Shown here one piece after another: positions 44,455-53,212 of a stretch of 64,000 nt of DNA. The stretch covers positions 1 through 64,000 of the forward strand of contig NZ_JACIDI010000009.1 in the NCBI RefSeq assembly GCF_014196225.1, read 5' to 3'. The position numbers were made by a program, and so were the translations under genes. This DNA is from Bacteroides pyogenes (GTDB lineage: Bacteria > Bacteroidota > Bacteroidia > Bacteroidales > Bacteroidaceae). The notes beneath the pieces were generated by a model. It searched no databases, was not told the DNA's origin, and worked only from the letters and a program-made list of their open reading frames with translations. Positions within the stretch are counted from its first letter, which is position 1. Each line of letters begins with the position of its first letter.

Positions 44455-45411
44455 ATGAAAAAATTTACCTGCGTACAGGATATCGGAGACTTGAAATCTG
44501 CTCTTGCAGAGGCGTTCGAAATCAAAAAAGACCGTTTCAGGTATGTAGAGCTGGGGCGAAACAAAACGTTGATGATGATTTTCTTCAATTCCAGTTTGCG
44601 AACGCGTCTCAGCACACAGAAAGCCGCTACAAACCTCGGAATGAATGTAATCGTATTAGACATCAACCAAGGGGCTTGGAAACTGGAAACAGAGCGGGGC
44701 GTAATTATGGACGGAGACAAGCCCGAACATCTGCTGGAAGCCATTCCCGTCATGGGTTGTTATTGCGATATCATCGGCGTACGCTCTTTTGCGCGATTCG
44801 AAAGCAAAGAGTTCGATTATCGGGAAACAATCCTCAACCAGTTCATCCAATATTCCGGCAGACCGGTATTCTCGATGGAAGCAGCCACACGCCATCCTTT
44901 GCAAAGCTTCGCCGATTTAATCACAATCGAAGAATACAAAAAGACTCCCCGCCCCAAAGTAGTATTGACATGGGCTCCGCATCCGCGCCCATTGCCGCAA
45001 GCTGTCCCCAACTCGTTCACAGAGTGGATGAACGCTACCGATTACGAGTTCGTGATCACACACCCCGAAGGCTATGAACTCGATCCGCAATTCGTGGGCA
45101 ATGCCAAAGTGGAGTACCATCAGATGAAAGCATTCGAGGGAGCGGACTTCATATATGCCAAGAGCTGGGCAGCATACACCGGTGAGAATTACGGCAGGGT
45201 ATTGAGTACAGATCGCGAATGGACCGTCAGCAAGCGGCAAATGGATGTGACCAACAATGCTTTTTTCATGCACTGTCTCCCCGTTCGCCGAAACATGATC
45301 GTGACGGACGACGTGATCGAGAGCCCACAGTCCATCGTTATTCCCGAAGCGGCCAACCGCGAGATATCCGCCACCGTTGTCTTGAAAAGAATGCTGGAGC
45401 AGATGCCATAA
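44455..45411 (+). CDS. argF': N-succinylornithine carbamoyltransferase
   Basis: A 318-residue transcarbamylase. The carbamoyl-phosphate motif is FNSSLRTRLSTQKA instead of the usual STRT, and FMHCLPVRRNM is near the end. It has the length of the crystallised B. fragilis ArgF'. Residue 90 is Pro (GDKPEHLLEA), the residue reported to specify N-succinylornithine, where N-acetylornithine enzymes have Glu. Arginine synthesis here thus probably runs through succinylated intermediates. It is encoded 55 bases after proA, linking two glutamate-derived pathways. Confidence 0.94.
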   Translation: MKKFTCVQDIGDLKSALAEAFEIKKDRFRYVELGRNKTLMMIFFNSSLRTRLSTQKAATNLGMNVIVLDINQGAWKLETERGVIMDGDKPEHLLEAIPVMGCYCDIIGVRSFARFESKEFDYRETILNQFIQYSGRPVFSMEAATRHPLQSFADLITIEEYKKTPRPKVVLTWAPHPRPLPQAVPNSFTEWMNATDYEFVITHPEGYELDPQFVGNAKVEYHQMKAFEGADFIYAKSWAAYTGENYGRVLSTDREWTVSKRQMDVTNNAFFMHCLPVRRNMIVTDDVIESPQSIVIPEAANREISATVVLKRMLEQMP

Positions 45412-45497
45412 TGCCCTCAAACCCTTATCCTGAAAGTGTGCCAAAGCTAAACCGATCACCCGGAAACGTTGCGGATTGTAACGGACAAACATAAAAC

Positions 45498-45540
45498 AGC
45501 CCTATCAAACTTCATGTTGAGGTAATGATAGGGCTATTTT
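45498..45540 (+). terminator. Terminator of the proA-argF' transcript
   Basis: Stem AGCCCTATCA (45498-45507) with TGATAGGGCT (45526-45535), 18-base loop, then ATTTTT. Confidence 0.85.
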
Positions 45541-45748
45541 TACACCAACTGAAGATCGTCCGGTTTCAGGTTAGAGGCCTACCTTTATTCTATGTGAATC
45601 TTGACACACCCAGTGCCGCAGCCGAAACAGGATAGAAGTCGTCAAAAGACTTCTGTCATCACAGACCCGACTATCCACTCTCTTTCCTCCACAATAAGTT
45701 CTTAACAGCGTCTACCGAACAAACGAAACCTTTTTCATGCAAAAAGTT

Positions 45749-45840
45749 ATTCGTCTTTCGTCTGTGTTTTATTCGTCTGCCGAACGGCAGACGAATAAAA
45801 CACAGACGAAAGACGAATGGTACACAACCGACAGACGAAA
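45749..45840. repeat. Inverted repeat with 34-bp perfect arms, built on a 22-base period
   Basis: The left arm (45749-45782) and right arm (45785-45818) are perfect complements separated by AA. Inside, ATTCGTCT recurs at 45749 and 45771, and AGACGAAT at 45789 and 45811, with AGACGAAA at 45833: all 22 bases apart. As RNA it would be a very stable hairpin, but there is no T run. Confidence 0.9.
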
Positions 45841-46045
45841 GAACACTTTAAAAAAACGCGTAAAGCAATAAGCAAAATCACTTAATATCCGTATCGGGGT
45901 ATAAAAGTTACCTCGATGAATCTGCGCAGGTAAAGGTGCACCGCTTTTTATGCTCTGCCCACTTCAAATACCAATATAATGAATCATTTTGCAAAGCTTA
46001 ATAAGGAGTCTGTTCGATTAAATAACCCAAAAACAACATTCATCA

Positions 46046-46078
46046 TTTGCATAAATGTTGTAAAAAGAATTATTTTTG
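46046..46078 (+). promoter_or_regulatory. Promoter of the PAP2/beta-barrel gene
   Basis: TTTG at 46046-46049, 21-base spacer, TATTTTTG at 46071-46078. It places the start codon at 46087 and excludes the longer upstream frame. Confidence 0.6.
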
Positions 46079-46086
46079 CACCCATC

Positions 46087-47454
46087 ATGAAGAAAATAGT
46101 TCTAATTATATTTACACTTATTCCCGCCTCCATTTACCCACAGGAATATCAAGAAGACAGCCTTTCGACTTCAACCAAGTATTTACAAAAACATCAAAGA
46201 ATACTGCGAAGTCCGCTCTATCAAATTACCCATGCCGGTATTCCTTTAATAATCATCGGGGCATTAAACTACGATAAGGACAAAGACTTTCGGGTCATAC
46301 GCAATTCATACATTCCCCATTTCCGCTATCATTACGACGATTATCTGCAATATTCTCCGGGGATGGTAATGTTGGGGTTGAAGGCATCCGGAGTAGAAGG
46401 CAGAAGCTCGTGGGGCAGAATGCTTGTTTCCGACATTTTCAGCGCCGGAATCATGGCTGCCACGGTAAACACGCTGAAATACAGCTTTCGCAAGCCGCGC
46501 CCCGATGACAGCAGCAACAACTCCTTCCCTTCGGGGCATACTGCCACTGCATTCATGTTCGCCACCATGTTGCATAACGAATACGGAACTACCCGCAGCC
46601 CTTTGTACAGCGTGTTAGGCTATTCTCTGGGCACAGCTACGGCAATCAGCCGGCAACTAAACAACAAGCACTGGTTTTCGGATGTGCTGACGGGAGCCGG
46701 AATAGGCATCGTATCTACCCAGCTGGGGTATTATCTTGCCGGTCTCATCTTCCGAGAAAAAGGGTTCATCCGTCCTTTACTTAAAGGGGAGCCCGATATC
46801 GAAGGCAGAACTTATGCTTCATTGGGCATCCAAATGGGATATACCGTCGGTCGAAACAGAATACATCTACCCGAACATATCGACATCGTCGGACAAGGCG
46901 GCGCCACATCTTCACTTTCGGCTGCATGGTTTCTTACTCCGCACTGGGGTATCGGCGGCAAATTTACCGTTGCGCAGACTTCTCCTCAGATACGCACAAA
47001 ACGCTTCTTCGACACCCATCCGGAGGCCGAAAAAATGATTGAAAGCTTCGAAGCCCGGACTATCAGCTATATCAGCAGTGTCGGAGGGATTCATTACAAC
47101 GCTAAAATACTTCCGGGAGTATATGCAGGTGGAAGCGCGATGGCAGGCATAGGATATCCGCGCAATTATCACATAAACATACGCTATAAAAATCAGGAAC
47201 ATACGGAACCTTTGCTGCATTGCAATTCCCACATCATACCGAACTTAGATGTGACGGCTCATTGCATGCGCATTACAGGAAAAAATGCAGGATTGAAATT
47301 GTTTGTAAACTATAATCTGAGTATCGGGAAAAGCGATTATATATACTATCCCCTGCAAAAGGGGAAAAACGTTGAACCGAAAACAGGAGTGCACCGATTT
47401 ACCTTACATAATTTCAGCATCGGGGCAGAAGTGTCCGCCCTGTTCCGGAAATAA
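46087..47454 (+). CDS. PAP2-family phosphatase fused to an outer-membrane beta-barrel-like domain
   Basis: A 455-residue exported protein. Signal peptide (MKKIVLIIFTLIPASIYPQ), then a PAP2 domain (about 60-225) with the full acid-phosphatase signature: KYSFRKPRPDD, SFPSGHTATAF and SRQLNNKHWFSDVLTG. The C-terminal ~220 residues are beta-rich (LGIQMGYTVGRNRIHL, AAWFLTPHWGIGGKFTV) and end FSIGAEVSALFRK, resembling a membrane barrel. PAP2 enzymes remove phosphates from lipids such as lipid A or undecaprenyl diphosphate. Fusion to a barrel would place the enzyme at the outer membrane (inference). It stands alone. Confidence 0.8.
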   Translation: MKKIVLIIFTLIPASIYPQEYQEDSLSTSTKYLQKHQRILRSPLYQITHAGIPLIIIGALNYDKDKDFRVIRNSYIPHFRYHYDDYLQYSPGMVMLGLKASGVEGRSSWGRMLVSDIFSAGIMAATVNTLKYSFRKPRPDDSSNNSFPSGHTATAFMFATMLHNEYGTTRSPLYSVLGYSLGTATAISRQLNNKHWFSDVLTGAGIGIVSTQLGYYLAGLIFREKGFIRPLLKGEPDIEGRTYASLGIQMGYTVGRNRIHLPEHIDIVGQGGATSSLSAAWFLTPHWGIGGKFTVAQTSPQIRTKRFFDTHPEAEKMIESFEARTISYISSVGGIHYNAKILPGVYAGGSAMAGIGYPRNYHINIRYKNQEHTEPLLHCNSHIIPNLDVTAHCMRITGKNAGLKLFVNYNLSIGKSDYIYYPLQKGKNVEPKTGVHRFTLHNFSIGAEVSALFRK

Positions 47455-47505
47455 AACGGTAGTGGCCCCAACTTCTTTGCCGGGGAAATATTCCATCAAG
47501 GAGAA

Positions 47506-47901
47506 TCAGCGTTCTACCGGTTTTGCGGCAGATTTCCATGAATTAAACCCTTTTGCGAGCTCAACCACCTGATAGCCTTTCGAAAGCAGTATTTTTGCCG
47601 CCCGTTTGCTACGCTTGCCACTGCGGCAATATACGGCTACCGGACGTTCTTGTGTAAGCAATGAACCTGCCATACTTTCAAAAGAATCATCAAGCACATT
47701 GATATTGATCGATTTGGCAATATGGTCCTCGGAATATTCCGCAGGGGTACGAACATCCAACAGTTGTACGGCATCGTTCTGAACATACGCCTCGAAATCT
47801 TCCACATTCAGCGATTTAAAATCCACGTTTTGTTTCTGGCAGCCAAAAAGAGAAGAAAGGAAGACAAATAATCCCATAAGCAATTGATTCAATCTATACA
47901 T
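47506..47901 (-). CDS. Rhodanese-like lipoprotein
   Basis: A 131-residue protein with lipobox SLFGC (Cys about 21) and a rhodanese domain: VQLLDVRTPAEYSEDHI and the active-site loop with catalytic cysteine VYCRSGKRSKRAA, ending QVVELAKGFNSWK. Probably a periplasmic or envelope-anchored sulfur-transfer or redox protein; substrate unknown. Convergent with the PAP2 gene. Confidence 0.88.
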   Translation of the reverse strand: MYRLNQLLMGLFVFLSSLFGCQKQNVDFKSLNVEDFEAYVQNDAVQLLDVRTPAEYSEDHIAKSININVLDDSFESMAGSLLTQERPVAVYCRSGKRSKRAAKILLSKGYQVVELAKGFNSWKSAAKPVER

Positions 47902-48030
47902 ATTTAATAGTATGTTTAATTTTATCTTATTATCATCCGATTGCGCTCACTCTTACTCCTTAATTTATATAAGCAGCCCGGATGCCTTTAGAAGCGCAAG
48001 CGAATGTCTTAAAAATATAGAATTACGCAA

Positions 48031-48741
48031 TCAATTACTTCCGGAGATATATTCAAAGCCCGGTTGGCAATATCGGTCCGACTCCACGATATTACCGTCT
48101 TTATCGTAAGTATGATATTTGAATTTTATCCTGACAACCTGTTCCGGTCGATTGCTTTTATATTTTTGCAGAGGAATGGAGATATAAGCCCTGCGGTCGT
48201 AATACGGTTCATCTCCTGCCGCATCGTGAAAAAGTGACAGCGTCACAACTTTTTCGTTCCCTTTCTCCACGATACTCTCTTCCACCATACCGAACACATG
48301 CTTTTTTCCTCCCTTTACCTTAAGGTTTAATATCATATTCAGGTAATCTCTTCCCATCCAAATGCTGACCATAGTTACCGGATCAGTCTTGATTCCGTCG
48401 GCATAAGCCGGGTCTTCGGGAAGTTTGGGTTCGGGAGTCAGCAACTCTTGCAGGGAATAGATGGTGACTGAAGGTGTTCCATCGGCAACAGTTACCTCAT
48501 AATTACTAAGCATTCGCTTAAAAGCATAAGGGGCAATCTTAGTGTTAGTGCGATCTTTTAAAACAGGCATCGGAGATCCCTTATCAGGAATCAGTATCTG
48601 CAAACGCCCGTCTTCTCCGGCTTTTACGGTTACAAAGTCCAACGATACGGAAGGATAGCGGTAATCATCGTTTTCTTTACAAGCGATAAGCAGAAAAAGC
48701 AATCCCAAAATCCGGGCAATATGCAAATATTCTTTTTTCAT
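48031..48741 (-). CDS. NigD-like lipoprotein
   Basis: A 236-residue lipoprotein with lipobox LLIAC (Cys about 21). An OB-like N-terminal domain (VSLDFVTVKAGEDGRLQI ... SNYEV) and a C-terminal immunoglobulin-like domain (PVTMVSIWMGRDYLNMILNL ... YISIPLQKYK) match the NigD family of Bacteroides lipoproteins. Role not established. It overlaps the acyltransferase gene by four bases, so it ends a minus-strand operon. Confidence 0.75.
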   Translation of the reverse strand: MKKEYLHIARILGLLFLLIACKENDDYRYPSVSLDFVTVKAGEDGRLQILIPDKGSPMPVLKDRTNTKIAPYAFKRMLSNYEVTVADGTPSVTIYSLQELLTPEPKLPEDPAYADGIKTDPVTMVSIWMGRDYLNMILNLKVKGGKKHVFGMVEESIVEKGNEKVVTLSLFHDAAGDEPYYDRRAYISIPLQKYKSNRPEQVVRIKFKYHTYDKDGNIVESDRYCQPGFEYISGSN

Positions 48742-49889
48742 TGAGTAGCAGCCAAGTAGTTAATTAAAGGATTGGCATACATCTGGAGCAGTTTCTCGCG
48801 CAGAAATTCATCATCTTTATCAGTCAGCTTGATTTTTCCGAGCTGCCCGGAAATGTATGCAAGGAAATCTTCTTTCTCTTGTGAGGTATACTTCGATACA
48901 AACTCATCACTGCCCTTTAAAGAATCGTATGCGATGTAGTTTCCCGGAAATATCCGATAGTTCTCATGAATCCGCTTATCTATGCAAGCAGAAATTCGGG
49001 CAAAGAGTTCCGGTTTAGGCAACGAGCGATCCATAAGTGCCAATTCGTCGTTAATACACGGAGCTACTTGAAAATGCACTTTCCCTTTATATCCGAAAAG
49101 CCCGGTTTCCATACTTACCAAATCATCCTGAGTGGTTTTCTTATAATCTTCTACGTCTCTCTTCAACTGAAATTCCTGAGCTTTCAAGAAATCACAAGGA
49201 TCGTATTCGTATGAAATAGACAAGGGGGCAATGTTCATTTCCATCAAACGCTCTACAACATCCCCTTCGCCTCCCATCACCAGCATTTTCAACACACTGT
49301 CTTGCGTCCGGTCGTTCGAATCTTTTGCCCGGCCTTCACGCTGGGCAATCCAGATCGACTGTTTTTTCTGCGTAATGGTGTAGTGCATATAGCGCGACAT
49401 CCGGGCGGAAGAGTCGAGCATCGGACGCATCGTAAGCGCCCGTTGCACGATAAACGATTTGTTAATGCGCACTAATTTCTTTATCCAAGGATAAATGAGC
49501 AAATTATCCCCGATAGCTATCTCCACCGTATCCATTCCCTGCTGAACGAGCAATACGGAAAGAAAGCCGGAGTCGAGAATAATATCGCGATGATTTGACA
49601 TATAGGTGTAAGCCTTACCCTCACCCGGCAAAGCCGTATGATCCAGTGTGAGTCCGGCTGTATGTTCGCTTGCTATCTTCCACAGAATGCCGTAACAGAA
49701 AGTTTTCTGGAAGTCCAACTTAGTCTTGCAAGTACGCATTTTTTCGGCCAAAAAATCAAAAGGCACGTTCGGTACCGCAGTAGAGGCAGCCTTCTGAAAA
49801 GCCGGATCGACAATCAATTCCTCCAAAATTTGAGGAAGCTCCTCATCATGATAAGGACGAATTTCATCAAACTCTGTTATATCCATCAT
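48738..49889 (-). CDS. PlsC-like acyltransferase
   Basis: A 383-residue protein with the phospholipid acyltransferase pattern: YTYMSNHRDIILDSGFL (block I), WIAQREGRAKDSND (block III-like EGR) and APLSISYEYDPCD (block IV). The spacing in block I is NHRD-IILD, so the classical H-x4-D is altered (H-x5-D), as I recall from related Bacteroidetes proteins. No transmembrane segment is evident. The start is set at the tandem ATG (49889); the longer frame begins with TTG. It lies 101 bases after ddl and is coupled to the NigD-like gene. Substrate unknown. Confidence 0.75.
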   Translation of the reverse strand: MMDITEFDEIRPYHDEELPQILEELIVDPAFQKAASTAVPNVPFDFLAEKMRTCKTKLDFQKTFCYGILWKIASEHTAGLTLDHTALPGEGKAYTYMSNHRDIILDSGFLSVLLVQQGMDTVEIAIGDNLLIYPWIKKLVRINKSFIVQRALTMRPMLDSSARMSRYMHYTITQKKQSIWIAQREGRAKDSNDRTQDSVLKMLVMGGEGDVVERLMEMNIAPLSISYEYDPCDFLKAQEFQLKRDVEDYKKTTQDDLVSMETGLFGYKGKVHFQVAPCINDELALMDRSLPKPELFARISACIDKRIHENYRIFPGNYIAYDSLKGSDEFVSKYTSQEKEDFLAYISGQLGKIKLTDKDDEFLREKLLQMYANPLINYLAATQ

Positions 49890-49990
49890 AAAGTATGTAT
49901 TAAGAGTCAAGCATCAAGTTTGGGTATAAGACTTACAAGCCTCTTCTGAGGACAAAGTTAATACTTTCTGCTTAATACTCAATATCTAAT

Positions 49991-50965
49991 CTAAAATTGA
50001 TTCTCTATTATATCTGTCATTATATTCTTTATGTCCAAGCCTGCGGCGCGCACTTGCTGCGGAATAAAGCTCGTAGCAGTCATTCCCGGAGTAGTATTCA
50101 CTTCCAGTAAATTGATTTTTTCGCCTGCCGTCACAATATAATCCACACGGATAATGCCCGAACAACCTAATATATCATAAATGGCCGAAGTCAATTTTTG
50201 TATCCGGTGCGTCAATTCTTCAGAAATCCGTGCAGGAGTAATCTCATCGACCTGCCCGTTGTATTTGGCATCGTAATCGAAAAATTCGTTATGTGCAACC
50301 ACCTCAGTAAGGGGGAATACCACACTTTTTTCTTTCGTCTTATAACATCCGCAAGTCAGCTCCATACCTTCCATAAATGCTTCTATAATCACTTCGCCAG
50401 CCTCTTCGAAGGCCTTTAGGATGGCAGGCTGTATCTGCTCTTTTGTTTTCACCTTGGTTATTCCGAAACTCGATCCACCCAAGCTCGGTTTGATGAAACA
50501 AGGCAAACCGATATTCTTCAACACATCCTCATCGGAGATGGACTGTCCGCGCCGCAACAACAACGATTCGGCCACACGAATTCCAAAAGACTTCAGATAT
50601 TGATTGCAAGCAAATTTATTGTAAGTGATTGCGGCCGGCAATACGCCGCTGCAAGAATAAGGAATCTGCAACATATCGAAATATCCCTGCAAGCGTCCGT
50701 CTTCGCCCGGAGTACCGTGAATGGTGATATAGGCAAAATCGAAGCGAATTCTCCGCCCATTCTGTACGAAGCTGAAATCATTCCGGTCGATCATTGCTCT
50801 TGTCCCGTCAGGCAGTTGCACTTCCCAACGGAGACCTTGCATCTCAACAATATACAGCGTATACTTTTCTTTGTCTATAAAAGAACAGATTCCCTGTGCG
50901 CTACGCAGAGATACCTGAAATTCGGAGGTGTCTCCCCCTGCCACGATAGCAATTGTGCGTTTCAT
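49991..50965 (-). CDS. ddl: D-alanine-D-alanine ligase
   Basis: A 324-residue ATP-grasp ligase making the D-Ala-D-Ala end of peptidoglycan precursors. N-terminal IVAGGDTSEFQVSLRSAQ, the VHGTPGEDG-type loop (TIHGTPGEDGRLQGY), KPSLGGSSFGITKV and LLEVNTTPGMTATS. It overlaps rluD by four bases. Confidence 0.95.
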   Translation of the reverse strand: MKRTIAIVAGGDTSEFQVSLRSAQGICSFIDKEKYTLYIVEMQGLRWEVQLPDGTRAMIDRNDFSFVQNGRRIRFDFAYITIHGTPGEDGRLQGYFDMLQIPYSCSGVLPAAITYNKFACNQYLKSFGIRVAESLLLRRGQSISDEDVLKNIGLPCFIKPSLGGSSFGITKVKTKEQIQPAILKAFEEAGEVIIEAFMEGMELTCGCYKTKEKSVVFPLTEVVAHNEFFDYDAKYNGQVDEITPARISEELTHRIQKLTSAIYDILGCSGIIRVDYIVTAGEKINLLEVNTTPGMTATSFIPQQVRAAGLDIKNIMTDIIENQF

Positions 50966-52035
50966 TCTAATTCTCTATTACTTATGTAACCTCTCCACTT
51001 GTCTATAAGCTGTGTCATATCGTCCGGAAGCCGGGATGTAAAATACATATCTTCTCCTGTAACCGGGTGTACGAAGCCCAGCGTCATGGCATGCAAAGCC
51101 TGACGGGGACAAATGTCGAAGCAATTGTTCACAAACTGTTTGTATTTACTAAAATGGGTTCCTTTCAGAATTTCATGCCCGCCATAGCGTTCGTCATTGA
51201 AAAGAGTATGTCCGATGTGTTTCATATGTACACGGATTTGATGGGTACGTCCGGTTTCGAGCATACATTCCACCAAAGTGACATATCCCAATCTTTCCAA
51301 TACACGGTAATGAGTGACAGCATGCTTTCCTTGCCCGGGATCGGACATTACAGCCATCTGCATCCGGTCTTTCGGGTTTCGGGCAATATTGCCGGTGACG
51401 GTTCCTTCGTCCTGCTCCACATTGCCCCATACCAAAGCGCGATATTTCCGTTGAGTAGTCTTATTATAAAACTGAATTCCGAGATTGGTTTTAGCATCGG
51501 GAGTCTTGGCGATAACCAAGAGGCCCGACGTATCTTTATCTATCCGGTGTACAAGACCCACATGCGGATCGTTGGCGTCGTAATCGGGAACATCTTTCAT
51601 ATGCCATGCCAAAGCATTGACCAGCGTGCCGTGATAATTTCCATGCCCCGGATGAACGACCAGCCCGGCCGGTTTGTTGACCACCATCACATAACGATCT
51701 TCATATACGATATCCAACGGAATGTCTTCGGGAATGACCTCATTCTCATAGCGGGGGCGATCCATCATTACGGTAATGACGTCGAGTGGCTTCACTTTAT
51801 AGCTGCTCTTCACAGGCTTGCCGTTGGCCATCACGAATCCGTCTTCAGCTGCTTTCTGAATCCGGTTGCGGGAAGCATTGACAATGCGTTCGAACAAGTA
51901 TTTGTCTACCCTGACCATTGTCTGCCCTTTATCTACAACTACACGAAAGTGCTCATAAAGTCGGGCTTCATCACCGACGGGTTCTATTTCATCCAGATCA
52001 TTGTCCGGTTCTTCCGGAAAGCCTTCCTCTATCAT
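50962..52035 (-). CDS. rluD: RluD-type pseudouridine synthase
   Basis: A 357-residue enzyme modifying uridines in 23S rRNA. N-terminal S4 RNA-binding domain (about 35-100) and a catalytic domain with VGLVHRIDKDTSGLLVIAKT (catalytic Asp in RIDKDTSG) and ETGRTHQIRVHMKHIGHTL. An acidic N-terminal extension (EEPDNDLDEIEPVGDE) is present. Coupled to ddl, 27 bases after the PASTA gene. Confidence 0.94.
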   Translation of the reverse strand: MIEEGFPEEPDNDLDEIEPVGDEARLYEHFRVVVDKGQTMVRVDKYLFERIVNASRNRIQKAAEDGFVMANGKPVKSSYKVKPLDVITVMMDRPRYENEVIPEDIPLDIVYEDRYVMVVNKPAGLVVHPGHGNYHGTLVNALAWHMKDVPDYDANDPHVGLVHRIDKDTSGLLVIAKTPDAKTNLGIQFYNKTTQRKYRALVWGNVEQDEGTVTGNIARNPKDRMQMAVMSDPGQGKHAVTHYRVLERLGYVTLVECMLETGRTHQIRVHMKHIGHTLFNDERYGGHEILKGTHFSKYKQFVNNCFDICPRQALHAMTLGFVHPVTGEDMYFTSRLPDDMTQLIDKWRGYISNRELE

Positions 52036-52062
52036 GCGAATCTGTGTTCTGTGATTGCTCTG

Positions 52063-52710
52063 TTAAAACCAACTATCATCCTCTGCAGACGATGATTCCG
52101 ATGAAGAAGAACTCATCGCGTCTGTCGCAGTGGCAATCGAATCTCCCGCTTCTTTTCCCGAACCGCTCCCTACCATCAAAACCAGCACAGCGCCCATAGG
52201 AACTTTCTCGCCGGCAGTCAATTGTCGGCCTTGATACTTCACACCGTAAACCCAGTCTTTTTCTCCGCTTACCAATTGTATCTCATCCAGTTTAAAACCG
52301 GCAGCAAGAAGTTTGGCTTGCGCCTGACGATAAGAACTGTTGTCCGCCACGTCGGGTACGGGGCGCAACGGAATATTTCTGGTATTGACGGTCAAATAAA
52401 TCATACGCCCCTCTTTCACCTTACGCCCGGCTCCGGGATTAAGATCGAGAACAACGCCTGCCGGTTTGTTTTTCACATAGTTCGAATCGGCCACCATGCA
52501 TTCCAACCCTTGATTACGCAACATTGCAGAAGCCTCCTGCACCGTCATCTCTTTTACATCCGGAACAATCACGGCTTCACCATGCCTGGTATATACATCA
52601 AGTCCTCTCAACACAATGAAGAGTATCAATATCACTGCTCCAAACATGGCAATGATGTTCAGCCAGAAATATTTATTCGTTTTAAAAGAAAAGAATTCTT
52701 TGATTGTCAT
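52063..52710 (-). CDS. PASTA-domain membrane protein
   Basis: A 215-residue protein: one N-terminal transmembrane helix (about 15-37), then two to three PASTA domains (VPDVKEMTVQEASAMLRNQG; PLRPVPDVADNSSYRQAQAK; VKYQGRQL ... VPMGAVLVLMVG), ending in a Ser-rich acidic tail. PASTA domains bind muropeptides or beta-lactams. No kinase domain is attached. The ATG at 52710 starts right before the helix. It leads the rluD-ddl operon, a link to cell-wall synthesis. Confidence 0.88.
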   Translation of the reverse strand: MTIKEFFSFKTNKYFWLNIIAMFGAVILILFIVLRGLDVYTRHGEAVIVPDVKEMTVQEASAMLRNQGLECMVADSNYVKNKPAGVVLDLNPGAGRKVKEGRMIYLTVNTRNIPLRPVPDVADNSSYRQAQAKLLAAGFKLDEIQLVSGEKDWVYGVKYQGRQLTAGEKVPMGAVLVLMVGSGSGKEAGDSIATATDAMSSSSSESSSAEDDSWF

Positions 52711-52805
52711 ACGTTCTTCTGCTGTTAATCTGCGCCAAAGATACGATAAATTAGTTGATTTATTGAAAAGTGGGCAACGAAAATATCCCGAACCCGTCAA
52801 GAAAA

Positions 52806-52840
52806 CAAAAAAGGCAGAGTTTACATCTCTACCTTTTCTA
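52806..52840 (-). terminator. Terminator of rpmH
   Basis: On the minus strand AAAAGGTAGAG pairs with CTCTGCCTTTT, followed by TTTTTTG, about 27 bases after the rpmH stop. Confidence 0.8.
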
Positions 52841-52862
52841 TTTCTTTATCCACTGATTACAA

Positions 52863-53024
52863 TCAGTCCTTCCGTCCGTTGTACTCATCGGAAACGGTCA
52901 GTTTCTTTCTTCCTTTGGCACGACGGGCAGCCAGTACCCTGCGTCCGTTAGCCGTTGCCATTCTCTCACGGAAACCGTGCTTGTTCTTTCTCTTTCTGTT
53001 AGAGGGTTGAAATGTTCTTTTCAT
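52863..53024 (-). CDS. rpmH: Ribosomal protein L34
   Basis: A 53-residue basic protein with the L34 signature: [20 protein letters not shown], then [19 protein letters not shown] and [14 protein letters not shown]. Complete. Confidence 0.97.
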   Translation of the reverse strand: MKRTFQPSNRKRKNKHGFRERMATANGRRVLAARRAKGRKKLTVSDEYNGRKD

Positions 53025-53066
53025 TACTGTATATTGTTTATGTTATTATTCTACGTAATCGGGCTG

Positions 53067-53074
53067 CAAAAATA
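53067..53074 (-). promoter_or_regulatory. -7 box for rpmH
   Basis: TATTTTTG on the minus strand, 43 bases before the rpmH start. Confidence 0.5.
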
Positions 53075-53123
53075 GACACTTTTTTTAAATTAACCAAGAG
53101 ATAATTCATTTTTTACTCCAAAG

Positions 53124-53157
53124 TTTTTGTGTTTTCTACTGATTTAGATTACTTTTG
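53124..53157 (+). promoter_or_regulatory. Promoter of efp
   Basis: TTTTTG (53124-53129), 20-base spacer, TACTTTTG (53150-53157), giving a ~50-base leader before the efp ATG. Confidence 0.65.
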
Positions 53158-53212
53158 CATCGGATTTTGAAGCAAGATTAAATCAGTAATAATATAAAAG
53201 AATAATAGAAGT

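Larger units (their letters stand above)
45412..46086. other. Intergenic region after argF' with terminator, hairpins and a long inverted repeat
   Basis: No protein gene. It contains the argF' terminator (45498-45540), a stretch with several small hairpins (for example AGGTTAGAGGCCTACCT near 45570 and GAAGTCGTCAAAAGACTTC near 45634), the 34-bp-arm inverted repeat at 45749-45818, and the promoter of the PAP2 gene. Confidence 0.6.

Noticed and set aside
51067..52095. 342-residue frame opposite rluD
   Set aside because: Antisense of a conserved pseudouridine synthase with no motif of its own.
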